64,000 bases of DNA from Anoplolepis gracilipes (GCF_047496725.1 NC_132986.1:184501-248500), one strand, 5' to 3'; counted from the first letter of the stretch, positions 1-13,770 are shown. Notes: a model not told the origin generated them from the letters alone. Numbers and translations are program-made.

Positions 1-800
1 TTCGTCGTATGAAATCGCTCTCTAGATTCGATTCCAGTCAAATGGTCGCCATGTTTTCTGATCCGCTCGTTTCTGGCGTTTCCCGTGATTTCCCGGACCA
101 AGATGGACTTTGCAATTTTCAGAATGCTTTTTTAAGATCGCCTTACATCTGAATGTAATTTATCGCGAGGCATTTTACATTTATATAGATATATTCTGAG
201 AAATTCAGTCGCCGTGAAAGTGATGATTAATCAAGCAATAAAACACGGAAAGAAACAAAGTTTTCATAATGATACAAAATTAATTTACTATCATTTTTTT
301 TTTTTTTTTTTTTTCACGCGCGATTCAACTCGCGTTTCTTATTTCTTTTCAAGATTGCGCCAGCCGACAAGCGATTTATCGGCTCGTAATTATGGAAAGG
401 TGTGCGATTCGCAAACGCTTTTTCCGTTCTGAATCGCTGTCTGATTTGACTGATATATAAAAACGCACACGATTGCCCGCGCGATTCAATCCTATTAAGC
501 GAGAGTACGTGAACGTAGACAAAAGTATTGATCATCGACGAGTTCGGCGAGCCCTCGAGATGCCTCCCCCCTTTCCTTCCTCTTCCCTCTCTCTCTTTCT
601 CTCCTTCTCGTACTCCCTTTCGCTCCTCTCGTTCGATTTCCCGTCTCCTTTTTCCTCTCTCGCTCTCTCACACTCTCTCTCTCTCTCTCTCTATCTCTAT
701 CTCTCGCTCTTTACGATTGCCCCATTGAAATTCCCGATGCTGCATATTAATGCCACCATATAAATCCAGCTGCTAACCGCCCTTCCGAAGGTAAGAAGAA

Positions 801-805
<5 letters not shown>

Positions 806-847
<42 letters not shown>
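806..847. repeat. GA microsatellite (42 bp)
   Basis: Perfect GA tract about 100 bases after a pyrimidine-rich CT stretch (563-710), giving CT then GA on the same strand. Confidence 0.95.
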
Positions 848-852
<5 letters not shown>

Positions 853-1064
853 GTATTCTTCCATCCCGAAAAGGACCGAATCGTCTCAGAAGCTGTCGCT
901 TCGCCGGATAATCCCTTGGAATTTCTTGGAATTCATGAGTTGTGAAAATTGCGCACGATCAGCGTGCACAAACACTGGATGCTGACTGAGGATATATATA
1001 TATATATATACATACTTATATACCGCGTATATCGATCCGGACGTTTTTCTCGCGACTGCACGCA

Positions 1065-1099
1065 CGACGCGACGCGATGCGATGCGACGCGACGCGACG
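1065..1099. repeat. GACGC/GATGC pentanucleotide array
   Basis: About seven units of GCGAC/GCGAT type run with period 5. A similar but longer array occurs at 59.05 kb. Confidence 0.8.
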
Positions 1100-2480
1100 G
1101 TTTATACACAAGTCTCTCGACACGAGGCTCGTCTTCTCTACGAACAATGCGGAAGACTTTTTCGAAATGTCTAAAAGGCATCGGAAAGACGAAGCCGCGA
1201 ATATTTGACAGGTTCCTTAGGCATCTATCGGATGTTTCTTGGGGTCGTCTGAGACATCCCTTTAGCTACGATCAAATAGTTGCCAAACTAGTCGCGCGTT
1301 GCTCGAGTCTCGGAGTTGCGGGCGCTAAAATGCCTTGCATGCGAACCTGTACACCATATACACCTGTGAACATACATCTTTGAAAAGGAACCTCTGCGAT
1401 GCTGTGGAATCGCGCTCTAAACATATATGCGACGAAAATGATAAATCTCTTATAAATCTCAGAAATATTATGAAATACATTTCATCTTATAATGTTGCAA
1501 CACAGTCGTGAGACAGACACAGAAAAATAGCCATTGTATAAGCCATATGTTTCAATATCAAGTTTTAAAGTTATAATGCAATAAGTTTCCCAGTTAAATG
1601 TTTCAAACAACATCTTATAAAGAACTTTTCGATTCAAGAGATACAAATAAAAATGTTGAAAAAATATATTGACGTCTAAAGAAATTATTTTAAAGCAGAC
1701 TACGAATCGGATCTAGGGAACAAATGATTTTTTATGACATCAGTTTGAAAGCTCTTTTTGTTCGCATTGTGCGCATGAATTTTTCATGAACTTTGGAGAT
1801 CAACATATTTTAATGTTTTTTTGAAACCTAAAGACTTGAAATGGGTTATATGTAACGGCAAAAAAAGATTGAGAGCACGCTTCACATTTGAAAATAGACT
1901 TAATTAGACTCGTCTCTCCCCCCCCCCCCCCTCCTCGTTTATTTCAACATTTCCTTTATTAACCTTCTCCTGATTACTGGAAAGTCGACATTCTCTTACG
2001 TCTGATTGCTGAACTTTCTGGTGCGCAAATTCTTAAATTTAATTCGATTTATTCTTCTAGTCTCTACTATACTTTTATTACAAGAAATATAAGTTTAAGT
2101 ATATTCATTAGCGTAATAATATATTAGTTTAATAATATCCTAAAAAAAACCATTACACGTATATTTGCCGCTATAAATTTTTCCTTTCCTTAAAGTCGAT
2201 TTAAAATTGTTTCTTAGCAAATATTTATTTGTCATTTTTTCTTCATTACAAGTATCATTGAGATTAAAATCTAAAACTAAAAGATTTATTATTCTACTTA
2301 TATAAATATATGAATAAACTACAAATAAATATTTATTCGTTCCTCTGTAATTTAACTTTTCTTTACCGCTTAATCCAAAAATTTATATTTGTTTCAGCAC
2401 TTTTTTAAAATCGACGAAAATATAATTAAAAAAATCCGTTAACTTTTGAATATTTTGTAAAAGGATGATCCGCGAGCTCA

Positions 2481-2760
2481 CAAATGTGCGTCGAAACATT
2501 AACGCAATTTCCAATGCGATTTGTTAATTACCAACAGGTGGCGTGCAATAATGAGTTTGTCGTGCTGATCGTTTGTAGTAGGACTGATTAGAAAGCCGCA
2601 TATAATAGGCGAACGAAATCAGCAATACTATTAATTGATGCGTTGATTAGAAACTCTAATTGCACGTCAACTCCTCCAGCAACTAATTCGTTTTCATTCG
2701 TGCACGAGCGTACGTTGAAGTTAACGAGAGTTTAAATCGATTTACGACAAACGCGAGGTC
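2481..2760. promoter_or_regulatory. Possible enhancer-like unique block
   Basis: A block of balanced composition in very AT-rich DNA. It has no open frame but holds TTAATTA (2524-2530), E-box CAGGTG (2535-2540) and further TAATT words (around 2630-2660). Clustered homeodomain and bHLH words in a complex block are what insect enhancers often look like; this is inference only. Confidence 0.2.
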
Positions 2761-3334
2761 GCGAGGGGGTGTTTTCGACAATTTAATAGCTTACCGAAAT
2801 TCATTCAAAACTATCAATTTTTTTTTGTTTTTTTTTTTAAATTAAAATACACGCGTTTTGCGCGTATTATTGTATTAAGCCAACGACAGTTGATATACGA
2901 GTGACTCGACGAATAATCGCGATAGATTGAGATGATTATTCAGAAACAAGCCTGTATTCTCCATCGAATTATCATCCGTGAATTTAGTTTTACATTTTTG
3001 ACATCTCTTTCAAATCCATCTTCTCTCGGAGGCGAATTTTCGTCGCGCCAGCGAAACTGCTCTCAAACTTGGCGAACCTCCCGTTAACTATGGCATGCGA
3101 ATTGAAATCGATTCTGCAATCCATTCGACTGCAAAGAAGAATGCATTTTATATTTTATTCCACAAACTCAGCGAACTGTATCATCTCTCGAGATGTGCGT
3201 AGCGAAATAAATCTGGGAAATACATTTCAATCGCGTGCTTTCTTTTTCACCATTCTTGTACAATAGTTATTTGAAAACGTGATATTTTTATTGATTTCTT
3301 GAAAAAAAAAACATTCAAAGATCTTAGATTTCAC

Positions 3335-3381
3335 AAAGGAGGGTGGGTAAAATGTGTTAATTTTTGTCCAGAAAGTGTAAC
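3335..3381 (+). repeat. Solitary terminus of the AAAGGAG inverted-repeat family
   Basis: This 47-base segment, starting AAAGGAGGGTGGGTAAAA and ending AGAAAGTGTAAC, matches the reverse complement of the right terminus of the element at 9721-9850 with only scattered differences. No matching opposite end is present nearby, so it is probably half of a decayed copy. Confidence 0.5.
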
Positions 3382-6300
3382 GTAAATTATATATTATAAT
3401 TTTTAATTTTTAACAGGTAAAACAAATATTTTAAATTAAATTTATTTTAATAATATTCTTTAATGAAATTTATTATATATAAAATATAAATAATTTTTTT
3501 ATATAAGATATATATATATATATGTCATGACGCATAATGCAGTCACGTATGGACGGTTAATAAAAGGAACTTCCAACAACCGATAATTATTAGCGATATC
3601 ATAAATTAAATATATTCTCTAATTGTAAAAGATTATATAAATTAATTTTTTGCTTCGATGATCAATTTATTAGTCGATTCGAGACTTTTTCGTGACATAA
3701 AGGTAAGCACAGCGCGATGCACATGACGTTAATTAAAGCGCTTAGCAAAGCTCGTTATCGAATGAATCGCTGGCAACTTTACCGGTTGTCGAGGTTGCTC
3801 GTTTCAGCAATATTATAACTTGGAACGCTATACTGCAAACGCAACAATGTAGCTGCGAAAGCGCAGCGAGTTGCGTCCACGTACACGCTTATTAATTTGC
3901 CTAACTTAAAATTCGCGAGCACGAATCCATCTTTTATTTTTTTTTTTTTTTTTTTTTTTTTAATAACTCATAATTTAAAACGCGCTCATTTTTCGTCGTT
4001 AAATTTGTCGTACTTTTAAAAATCAAATTTAGACGCGATCCTTTTTCAACGTCGAAGAAATATCTCGTACCGACAATAGCCTTTAACATGTCAAATCTGT
4101 TCAGTGAAATATGCGTAAATCGAAAACGACTTCAATAACGGTTCGCGTCCATCCCTTTGAGTTCAAAGCTCATGGCTGTTCATCAGGTCGAAAGGCTTTT
4201 ACCGAGATTCCATCCCATCGATAAAATCATCCAAGCCAATCATCCAAGTAGTATCGACGTTCGGTTATTAAGTAGGCTAAAATATAATACATTATATTGG
4301 CAGAAGCAGGCATCGTGTTTGTTTTCAAAATTTCCTTTAATAAAATCGGTGATATTTTTGAAAAAAAAAAAAATTATTTTTAATTTAACAATTTTAATTT
4401 ACCTTTCTTATATTCATCGCTTATCTTTAATATTTAAATAACCAGATTCTCATTCTAAATTAATTTATGTTAATTATTGTATCCGTTTGTATTCCTAATT
4501 ATGAATAAACGCAATTATCTCAAACAAGATTGAAAATAATTGCATTAAAATATTCTCACATATTCTCATACCTTACAAATTATAAAGTTGCGTCTGAAAG
4601 AGCGATATTGTAAAATAATTATTTTATATTTAAAGAAATCCTCACTTTAGCACACTCAGCTTTTAATAACATATACTATGTACACAAGTCACTTTGAGGA
4701 ATCGTGCAAAATATTATTGACCAACTTTTGAAAATTATATATTTCTAGAGATATATAAAAATATCTAAAAATCTATTAAACATATAATTATAAAGAGCGG
4801 TATCGTTCACGTACGCAATGATTAAGCGTTTGTTACAGAAAATGTGAATATCGAGGCAATCAGAACTTGCCACAGACTTGTTCTAAAGCTACTAAAGAAA
4901 TTGTTCCGAGGCTGAGTGTGACACAGGAATAGAGAACGAGTAAAATAGGACAACATTTTACGAGAAGCCGGTTATTTTAGTGTTAGGTAAAGCCCGAGAC
5001 TCGCTCGTTCTAAAAATGGTAGAATAATTCTCGTGATCTTATAACCGAAAGCTTGCAAACAAGATTTGCATTACGGACTGAGACTTGAGCTGAATTTTCT
5101 AGTCGAATTGCAAGTCAAGTTTCCGAGTGCGCGTTTAAAGAGGAATTGTACGGATCAGCTACGTCAAAAGTTAATAAATCCAATATACATTTCGAGACTC
5201 GAGACATGAATTTGCACAAGGCATTTTTATCCTTTTAAAATATAAAATTAATAATAATGTATGAGTTAAAGTAAAAAGATTTACCTTATAAAATATATAA
5301 TTTTTAAATCAAAAGTCGTATCTTATACCGAATTAACTTTTTTTTAATGACCATACCATAAAAATTTTATGATATGATGACAAAAACTCATAAAAATAAA
5401 AATTTGAATAATTTTTATAAATATAAAAAAAAGAATCTAGATTTATTAGCTTTTAACGTAGTTGATCCGTGTAGTTTCTCCTTAAATTTCTATCAAGCCG
5501 AATCTCGTACTATTATCTATATTTTATTCGCTATTATAATTCGCTAGTATAATTCATCTTTATACTATATATTAGCTCGAGTCAAGTGTTGTCGGTGGCA
5601 CCCAATGAAGCATGGTAATCTCATTATAATCCTTTAATTCGCCAAATGCTTTTTGAAAGTGCATTAAATTAAATATGGTTATTTTTAATCTAGAAAATTG
5701 ACTAAAATTGAGATTTGAGTCTTTTTATGTCGATTTTATGTAGCTATTAAAGTGAATTTTTTAAGCAAACGTCACAAACCTGCGTCTAATATTTTGACCT
5801 ACTTAACAGACGTCAATAGTATTACTTGAATGATTGTTTATTTTATTTTATTTTAAGTGGGATTGAAAATGATTAAAGCGAAAAATTATGACGGATCATG
5901 TTTTTTGAGTTATTCAAGAAATAGGAATAATCTTTCTACAAGGCAAACAAAATTGCAAAATATAGAATAAAATTCCGTTTTCGAGAAGAAAAGTTTCGAA
6001 AATTAAGACATATTAAAATATATATGAAAACGACCACGTACAAGCATTTAATAAAGTTTGGTTAGGTTTTATAAATCGTTATGATGTATGGATTCCGCGC
6101 GTTTTAATCGAAAAAAGTTCAACAGATCACTTCTTTCTCTATTTGCAATAAAATACAATGAAAAATATACCACTTTTTTTAAAGAAATAGTGACAAGTGA
6201 ATAAGAAATGAATCGTCTATAGTGACATATACCTAAATATAATATAATAACATGAAAATGAATTTTAAATAATAATAATTTTAATAATAACTCCTCCCAA

Positions 6301-7267
6301 AGCTGATTTTCCTTCAAAAAAATTATGGTCAGTGTGTATGTGTATTTGTACGTATTTGAAATTCTAGAAAGTCTTTCATTAAGAGTTACTATTAAATGAT
6401 CGAAAAATTTAGATAGGTATTCGCGAATAGAAGAATCATACAACAATCTTGAAAAAAAATACTAAAATCAATATGAATATAAACTTATAATTTAACTCGA
6501 ATGAAATAAATCAAGTGACGCGGTAAACATGACAACACTAAATGCATTCTTTTTATTTTTTTAACTTTGTAAGGTTTTTTTTTAGGGATATTTATATCTG
6601 GAAATTTTTTATTATACATCTTTGACATGTGTGTGTGATGCTCGTAATTTTAAAACTAAAAGTCATTGATATTTTTCGCATTGTTCCTTTTGTAAAAATT
6701 AATTAAAAGAAATTGTTAGAGCGTACTGCATAATGCAATAATATAAAAATTGTGAGTTAATAAGAGTCACAATTTGGCGATATCTCTGAAGCATGATGTG
6801 TAATATAAATTTTGGTTACGTTAATAATATTAATATTATTAATATTAATATTGTAGTTATTTGTTACCGTTTACCGACTTATTTTTATTTTGCAATTTTT
6901 TATTGACCGTCCTTAAAATTCCTTAGGATATGTTTAACAATTTGCGTAAAAATTCAGTTCAGAACAACGGATTAAAAGACGGATATGAAAATTCACGAAC
7001 CGTTCTCTAAAATCTATGCATCTGTAGGACGTGCGTATTTGATCGTATTTCGAAGGTAGAGGAAAATACATAATCCTGTCGCGAGTACATCGAGGGAAGC
7101 TAACTTGTTCTGGTAAATATTTGAATTCGATGATTGAAAATTTTAATTAAAGATCGGTTATACGACTAGTGAGAGAATTCACTGGCAATTAGTAATTAGT
7201 GAAAATCCTGTCATACGGTATAGGCCCGCGTACATCTGCTTGTACAATGTGCAAAAAGCATTATGAA

Positions 7268-7270
<3 letters not shown>

Positions 7271-7346
<76 letters not shown>
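7271..7346. repeat. GT microsatellite (76 bp)
   Basis: Perfect alternating GT tract in AT-rich DNA. Confidence 0.96.
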
Positions 7347-7349
<3 letters not shown>

Positions 7350-7754
7350 CCATGTATAATGTGTTTTGCGGATGCGCGAATTCGTTAAATGAAGAGAATT
7401 TTAATGCAGCTATCGCATCGGTCAGTGATAGCGGCATTAAATTTCACAAGCATTTCGCGCGAGATTATCATCCGATTTATCATGGAACAAGACGCTCTTT
7501 CATCGCGTTATAATACATCGCCCGTTTATAATAATCCGTAACATGAGGTCAATCAAGCGCTCGGATTATGTCAATAAGCACGCGACATTTTATTGTGACA
7601 AATAATATTAATAATAAGAAAAAAAAAAAAGAGAAAATATAGCTGTTGAAAATATCTTATTTTAATGTAGTTGGCGAGAACAAAAGTTTCTTGTTCTCAC
7701 TGTTAATTTATACTGCTTTGAAAAGCAAAATTAAAATAGTATATTTCCGAAAGA

Positions 7755-7757
7755 GAA

Positions 7758-7800
<43 letters not shown>

Positions 7801-7803
7801 AGA
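7755..7803. repeat. GA microsatellite, imperfect
   Basis: GA tract with AAAG and AGAAG interruptions. Confidence 0.92.
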
Positions 7804-8941
7804 AGAGAGTTATTTTTCACGTTAATATCCGCGTAATAATATCAGAGTATTCCTGGCTAAATCACGATGAGGCATTCTCATTGGATTCTACGAGGCAGTA
7901 TCGGATTATAGAAAGCTCAAGTCGCATCGGATTATGTGAAATTATATTACTCTGTTGTGCGGAATTAATTTACACACTCGTTCGTGTGACACGCTACATA
8001 ATATCGCGTTTTACGTCACTGTAAATGAAACTCTTTCGATTCGTATATCTGTATTCCGTAGACGCAGACGTCAACGAAAAGATTTTTCTCCTCGATATTC
8101 AAGTAATTATTCATCTTTATAAGATAATATTATATTAATTGTAAGTTATCGAGAAAAATATCTATAAAAATAGATAGATAGATAGATCTAGAAAAATATA
8201 TATAAAAGCGTTAAATTGTCAGATATATTATTCCAATTATGGGAATTAGTTCACATATCGGTTTACATATAAAATTCATCAGCATATAAATATGAATTAA
8301 AAACCTCGACATACTTTGTAATTAAACGTACACGTGATGTAATTAAAATGAATTTAATTGAGATTTTTGCGAAGCGCGTTAGCTAAGGAAGATTAGGGAC
8401 GGAAATCGTAGACGGTAAACGTAATTTTCGAAATCACCGGTCGAGAAGCGTGCGGCGGATTAAAATTTATGACATAATTAGCGACGGTGTCATTAAGCGG
8501 AACATGGAAAAATGCAATCACACAAGCTCGTAGTACTCGGGTTCTCGGTTCTCGTGTACACAATCTACCTCATACTTCACGCCTTGTTAATTACCAGCTG
8601 CGAGCTGCGAGCTACGAGCACGAAGGTGCTTGGACATTTTTTTGATCGCGCCTTATTAAATTAATGTTGGCGTACCTCGAAGACAAGAAAATGCAATTTG
8701 CGACGATGAAAAGAATATTGATTACGATTATGTTGTTTCAGAGTAGATTATAAGACAATTCAACGAAACCGCTGCGAGATAAAAGCGTCTTTGCGATGAA
8801 TCTCGAAAAAAGTAGAAAAAAAAAAACGCTAAGTTATAATAGTAATAAAGGAAAGGAGTTGAAGAATGCAAGAGCTTATTAAAACATTGTGAAACTAGCA
8901 TCGTTGAAATTTTCATTAAAACAAGACGAGCGATGACAATC

Positions 8942-9077
8942 TTTTTAAATAAATTTTTAAATAAATATTTTATAAATACATTTATAAATAATATATATTT
9001 TAAATAAATTTTTAAATAAATATTTTATAAATACATTTATAAATAATATATATTTTAAATAAATTTTTAAATAAATC
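8942..9077. repeat. Tandem repeat, period 55 bp, about 2.4 copies
   Basis: The unit starting TAAATAAATTTTTAAATAAA recurs at 8946, 9001 and 9056, essentially identical. It is almost pure A/T. The lack of divergence points to recent duplication. Confidence 0.9.
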
Positions 9078-9720
9078 GACTTTAAAGTTCCGTAAACCAG
9101 AATTCGACAGCTCTCATTAGAATGTGTAATACTTGGTCATAAAATTTCAAATCGACGATATTTATTGAACGTGGTAACGGAGGTGGAGACGAGGAGAAGA
9201 GTCGACTTTATCGTATTTGTGATTGCGCCGTCTCCTCTTCGATCTCTCTCTCTCTCTCTTTCTCGTCACCGACCGAAGAAAGACTTTGTCGCGAAACTTT
9301 CGGAATTTCCGGCAAAGCCACGTCGCGAAATCCAGATCGAACTTAACGTACGAGCAGCGAAAGATCGATCCCGTCGCGCAAACCCCCACGAGGGAAGAAA
9401 CTTTTCTGTCTCTCATCTCCCTCGGCCCTTCACGATCAACTTTATCTTGAGGGCCCTTCGAGCCCTCATCCGCCGCCGCACGAGAATTACTTTTGCTCTC
9501 GAGCCGCTCGTTCGTCTTCGTTCTGTATAAGCGAAATCGGGTAAGATTCAAACTTATTTGCGTTTACACGTAATCATGATTACGATATGATTGTCGAAAA
9601 AAAAAAGATCCTTAATTCCTACGAAATTTAAATCTGTACTCGCAATAAATATTTAACGAATATATAATATTTTAATATAAATAATATAACTTTTTTAATT
9701 TACAACAAATAATATATAAT

Positions 9721-9850
9721 AAAGGAGAGGGTGGGTAAAATTTTGACCACTTTCTCACGGGCTTGAGCAACTCAAAAACTATAAAAAAATATATGTAACT
9801 TATGTTACACTTTTTGGGCAAAAATCTGCATATTTTTCCCACTCTCCTTT
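9721..9850. mobile_element. Short inverted-repeat element (MITE-like), 130 bp
   Basis: The left edge AAAGGAGAGGGTGGG and right edge CCCACTCTCCTTT are imperfect inverted repeats. Both edges sit in AT-rich DNA, with a possible ATAAT direct repeat flanking. There is no coding capacity. A related terminus lies at 3335-3381, showing that this is a family rather than a lone palindrome. Confidence 0.6.
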
Positions 9851-10609
9851 ATAATATAATGATAAATTGTTTGTCTATTTATGGTTATTTGACAATTAAA
9901 TGAAATAATATAACTGACAATGAGATGAGGAAAAACAAGGATGGAAGATGTTATATATATTATATATTATATATTATATATAATAATAAGTGCACGCGTT
10001 CTCGAATGAGGAGCATTAAAAGGATTTCGTAATTGTATAGCGGTAATGTGTTATAGGGCTTCATCCAATAAGAGGGAAGCCTTCGAGGTACGACCTGTAA
10101 ACATGTAACACAGCGCATCGTCAAAGATAGAAGCCTACTCACGTAGATAGCATTTACCTTTCTCAGACCGTCGAGCGTAAAGTAGACTCTGACGCGAAAC
10201 ACTTCGTTTTATCGAACAGAAGGGACTTAAGTAAGTCACCGTATTTATTTCTTCATTCCCTCCCTTCGACCCTCCCTTCTTAAATCTTCCGCCGGTACAC
10301 GCGTAAAGATCGCAGTACTCTGATGCGAAATGAACTAGAAACAGGAAGCTCCTTTCCTCGGATCGCAATATTCGAGAGAACCAACAATTTTTAAAAAAGG
10401 TCATAAAACGTCATTGAATCAATCGAATCACTGTTGTACGGCAATACAAGAGTAACGCGTCTCGCGTTCCCTTATTATTGCCAAAGTCTCATAAAATTAT
10501 GCATGTCCAAATTTGTCGTAAAATGTCAAAAAATATGCAAAGTTATATAAATAATGAGTGTCACACGTACACCATTAACAATGGAAACGTATAAATTCAT
10601 ATACGTTTA

Positions 10610-10641
<32 letters not shown>

Positions 10642-10973
10642 TGTTTTTTATCTTTATTAAATAATTTTAGTAAATAACTTTAGTAAACAATTGTTTATAT
10701 TTAACGGAAAATTGCAAAGTTAAAAATATAATTTATAGATTTTATGTAAATATACAATTTTTTGTAATAAAAAAAAAATAATTATAAATTACAATCTTAT
10801 GTAACTTTATTTAGCTTACATACAGCATAAATTTAAAATTAAGAACTTTTGGTTACACACACAATTTGACATACGCTACAAGATATACATGTAATATTTT
10901 CATGCAAATATTTCTACACTATTATTTATGTATGAAATAAAGTTTATACATAATATGTATGTGATTAAATTGT

Positions 10974-10979
<6 letters not shown>

Positions 10980-11020
<41 letters not shown>

Positions 11021-11125
11021 AAATGTATTATTACAAAAACATTTTTAGAAATGAACTTTTAACATATAAACTGCTTATTTATCAGATCAAATCATAATTT
11101 TATTTACGAGATATAAATTTACTAA

Positions 11126-11171
<46 letters not shown>
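10980..11171. repeat. Two TA microsatellites
   Basis: TA tracts at 10980-11018 and 11131-11171, separated by AT-rich DNA; each can form a cruciform. Confidence 0.95.
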
Positions 11172-11175
<4 letters not shown>

Positions 11176-11433
11176 TTTAATAGATGGCCCCAATATTATT
11201 ACCCACTGTAATAATTGTAATTATACACAAAATTTTACAGTGTATTTTATAAATTTTATAATAATAAATCGATAATAATCCGTAACCAATTTTAAGTCTT
11301 TTAAATTTTACAATATTTCATTTCAACCTTTACAATTATATATTCCGAATAATATTTATATGTATATCTTTCTCGCAGAATTTTCAAAAATAATTTTAAT
11401 AACCTTGATACTCTTTTTCGATATATTTGTTAT

Positions 11434-11478
11434 ATAAGTTATTAAGTAGAGAACATAGTTTTCTACTTAATAACTTAT
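11434..11478. other. Perfect 17-bp hairpin
   Basis: Arms ATAAGTTATTAAGTAGA (11434-11450) and its exact complement (11462-11478) flank an 11-base loop. The stem is too short for a typical animal microRNA precursor. Confidence 0.85.
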
Positions 11479-11655
11479 CCAGACAATTTCTCCTTCTATG
11501 ACAGAAATATTAAAGCCCGCTTGAAATTATACCGCGAAATCTTTCGTCGTTTTATGTACCGACAGTCGTGGAGACTGATTCAATATTCGATATCCGATTT
11601 TGATTATATTGATTCAATCTCGACACTGCGATTCATCGCAGAAAGAATGGCAAAG

Positions 11656-11674
11656 GGTGGGGGGGGGGGGGAGG
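11656..11674. repeat. Poly-G tract
   Basis: GGGT followed by a run of about 12-13 G. Its counterpart is a C run at 1918-1931. Such homopolymers are rare in this AT-rich DNA. Confidence 0.85.
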
Positions 11675-12797
11675 AGGACGATCGGTTTTTCTTATATTAA
11701 TATTATTTCTCCTCTCGCGCGTCTCTCTCTCTCTCTCCCTCGAGATCTGATATCTACCGGGATATGAATATGTAAAAGTGGTACAATTAATGAATCAAAA
11801 ACATTATTATAGTCTACGAGTTGAGAATGGCTTCAATTGTGAGCGCGACACTTGTAAGAATTAAATTTAGCCTCGACAATTCCAAACCTACGTATCGGCT
11901 GATCTAAAAGTTAAGAAGTAGATTTTAATTTCAGCAGGATTGAGATTATCTCGTACTATAAAAATCGACCGACAAATGGGAGGGAGAGATAAATTTTAAC
12001 ACAGGGAAAAAAAGAGAAAAAAACCAAAGAGGTATGAATGTATGTAGTATAAAAATACGCGTATCCTATGTTTAGGCACTTTTACAACGTATTCCAAGCT
12101 CGTCAAAATTGGAAAGGAGCGATGTGTTCTCAATTTCCTTTTAAAAATAAAATTCCCAAATTGTGAACAAGTACACTTTGCCGGCCGAATTAATAAAAGT
12201 ATAAGAAGATTTTGCGAAGAGAAAATAAATGTGGATAATTATTTTACATTTCCTGTAAAATACATATTTATTGGATGCTTGAATAAGTTTTTGCCGTTTA
12301 CTAATAAATGTCGTAAATAATTCTACTCGTATGTAATATTTAAAATGGCTACACATGTATATAAAAGTACTTTATAAACAAGCTTTAAGATTTACTATAC
12401 GACATTTGCTTAAAGTGTGTAAACAACAATTTTTTTTTATCGCATTGAAAATGTCAAATTTTGTGTCAATATAAAACAACAACGTTGCGGGAGGTTTTAC
12501 TTCATTATTTTATTTTAAAGAAAAGTGCAGTGCATGAAAGTTATCGTTTTCACTTATTACGTGAAAAATGGGAAACTGTTACAGCTAACGATGGAAAATA
12601 TTCTTTATTTTTCTATTCAAACAAAAGTCTTTTATTTAACAAAAGAAAAAAAAATGGTTCATGACAAAAATTTATTCAAGTAACCAATATGTATATCATC
12701 GCGCTTTATATAGGAAATTGAGATTCCTCACATCGTGTAGCGTCCACCTCGAAAATTCCGGTCGATCATGAATAGGTTGCGCCTGTCGCAGTGACGC

Positions 12798-12807
12798 CCA
12801 TATATGG
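12798..12807. promoter_or_regulatory. CArG-box match CCATATATGG
   Basis: A perfect match to the CC(A/T)6GG site bound by SRF/MADS-box factors. It lies in a GC-balanced island (12.72-12.96 kb) that also has TTAATTG homeodomain-type words. Whether it is used is unknown; single matches occur by chance. Confidence 0.3.
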
Positions 12808-13064
12808 AGAATCAATTGCATTATGACGCGCAGGTCCAACTTTCCGCTAGTTCGTAATCTGCCTAACTCCCGAGGGCTCCCGACTGGCCGTTAATTGCGA
12901 GACAATAATTGAGTTTGAAAACAGCCCAGTTTGAACCTAGCACATGTCTATAATTCCCTTTCACTGCAAATTTCCAAGAAATATGTTAGTATACTTTTCC
13001 TCTCAAATGCCGATGCGCTCGGATCCTTTCAACTCGCATTGCATTCTCAATTACTGGCATTGAT

Positions 13065-13103
<39 letters not shown>
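13065..13103. repeat. Poly-A tract (about 38 bp)
   Basis: The longest of several A/T homopolymers. Others are at 294-314 (T), 3936-3961 (T), 10611-10636 (A), 17769-17793 (A) and 48123-48151 (A). None has an obvious retrotransposon body beside it. Confidence 0.95.
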
Positions 13104-13105
<2 letters not shown>

Positions 13106-13767
13106 AAAAAAAAAGAAAATAAAAAGAAAAGATAAAACAAATGTAATGTATGTATTGTATATTTCGTTGAGACGATAAGGGATCAAGGTGGACTTAATCG
13201 CACGAAGGTTATTGCGAGCAATTCCGTTGTGTTTAAAGAGACGACAGAGTATTCAGCCGCGCGCGAGGTTCGATGTTTAATTTTAACTTTTGCAGAACTT
13301 TCCTGCAGGGAGATCTATCAGCAACGCACAACTGACTCTAGGGTCTCTAGAGATGCGAATAGGCCGATGACAATTTCCGCGTTTGCCAATGCAGTTCCCG
13401 CTCTATGTTTCTACTTATCGCAGCAGCCATATTATTTATCTAGAAGAAGGAGTAACTCAATTAACTTTTGACCTAAAGTATTATATGCACATATTCTGTT
13501 TGACAGCCTATATTTTAAGTCGATCTTGAACATGTTATTTTTTTGTAACGTACATTAAATACGTCAAATACACAGCACTTTCTAGGCTTGTTACTTGTTA
13601 CTGTTTTTCAATTACATTTTTTCCATTATTCGTGTATGAAATTATAATTTGTTCTTCAAGTTGTGTGTGCGTGTGCGTGTGTGTGTCTGGTTTATCTGAT
13701 TTATGTAAGTCAATTGCGAGATGCTAAAATATGACCATATATCCAACTATTACTATTTATGTTAAGA

Positions 13768-13770
<3 letters not shown>

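Larger units (their letters stand above)
1..1430. other. No gene seen; low-complexity segment
   Basis: Balanced to AT-rich unique DNA with a T run (294-314), CT-rich stretch (563-710), GA tract, TA tract (about 991-1011) and GACGC array. Open frames here cross these repeats and show no recognisable protein. Confidence 0.6.
1431..7250. other. AT-rich gene-free segment
   Basis: Mostly A/T with many stops in all frames. It contains a C run (1918-1931), the enhancer-like block (2.48-2.76 kb), the solitary repeat terminus (3.34 kb) and a T run (3936-3961). The open frames of 60-125 codons here are AT-driven and not protein-like. Confidence 0.6.
9078..13050. other. Gene-free segment around a GC-balanced island
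   Basis: 9.16-9.53 kb and 10.0-10.4 kb are less AT-rich and open in several frames, but codon content is not convincing. The rest is AT-rich with TA tracts, the small element at 9.72 kb, the 17-bp hairpin and the G run. Confidence 0.55.
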
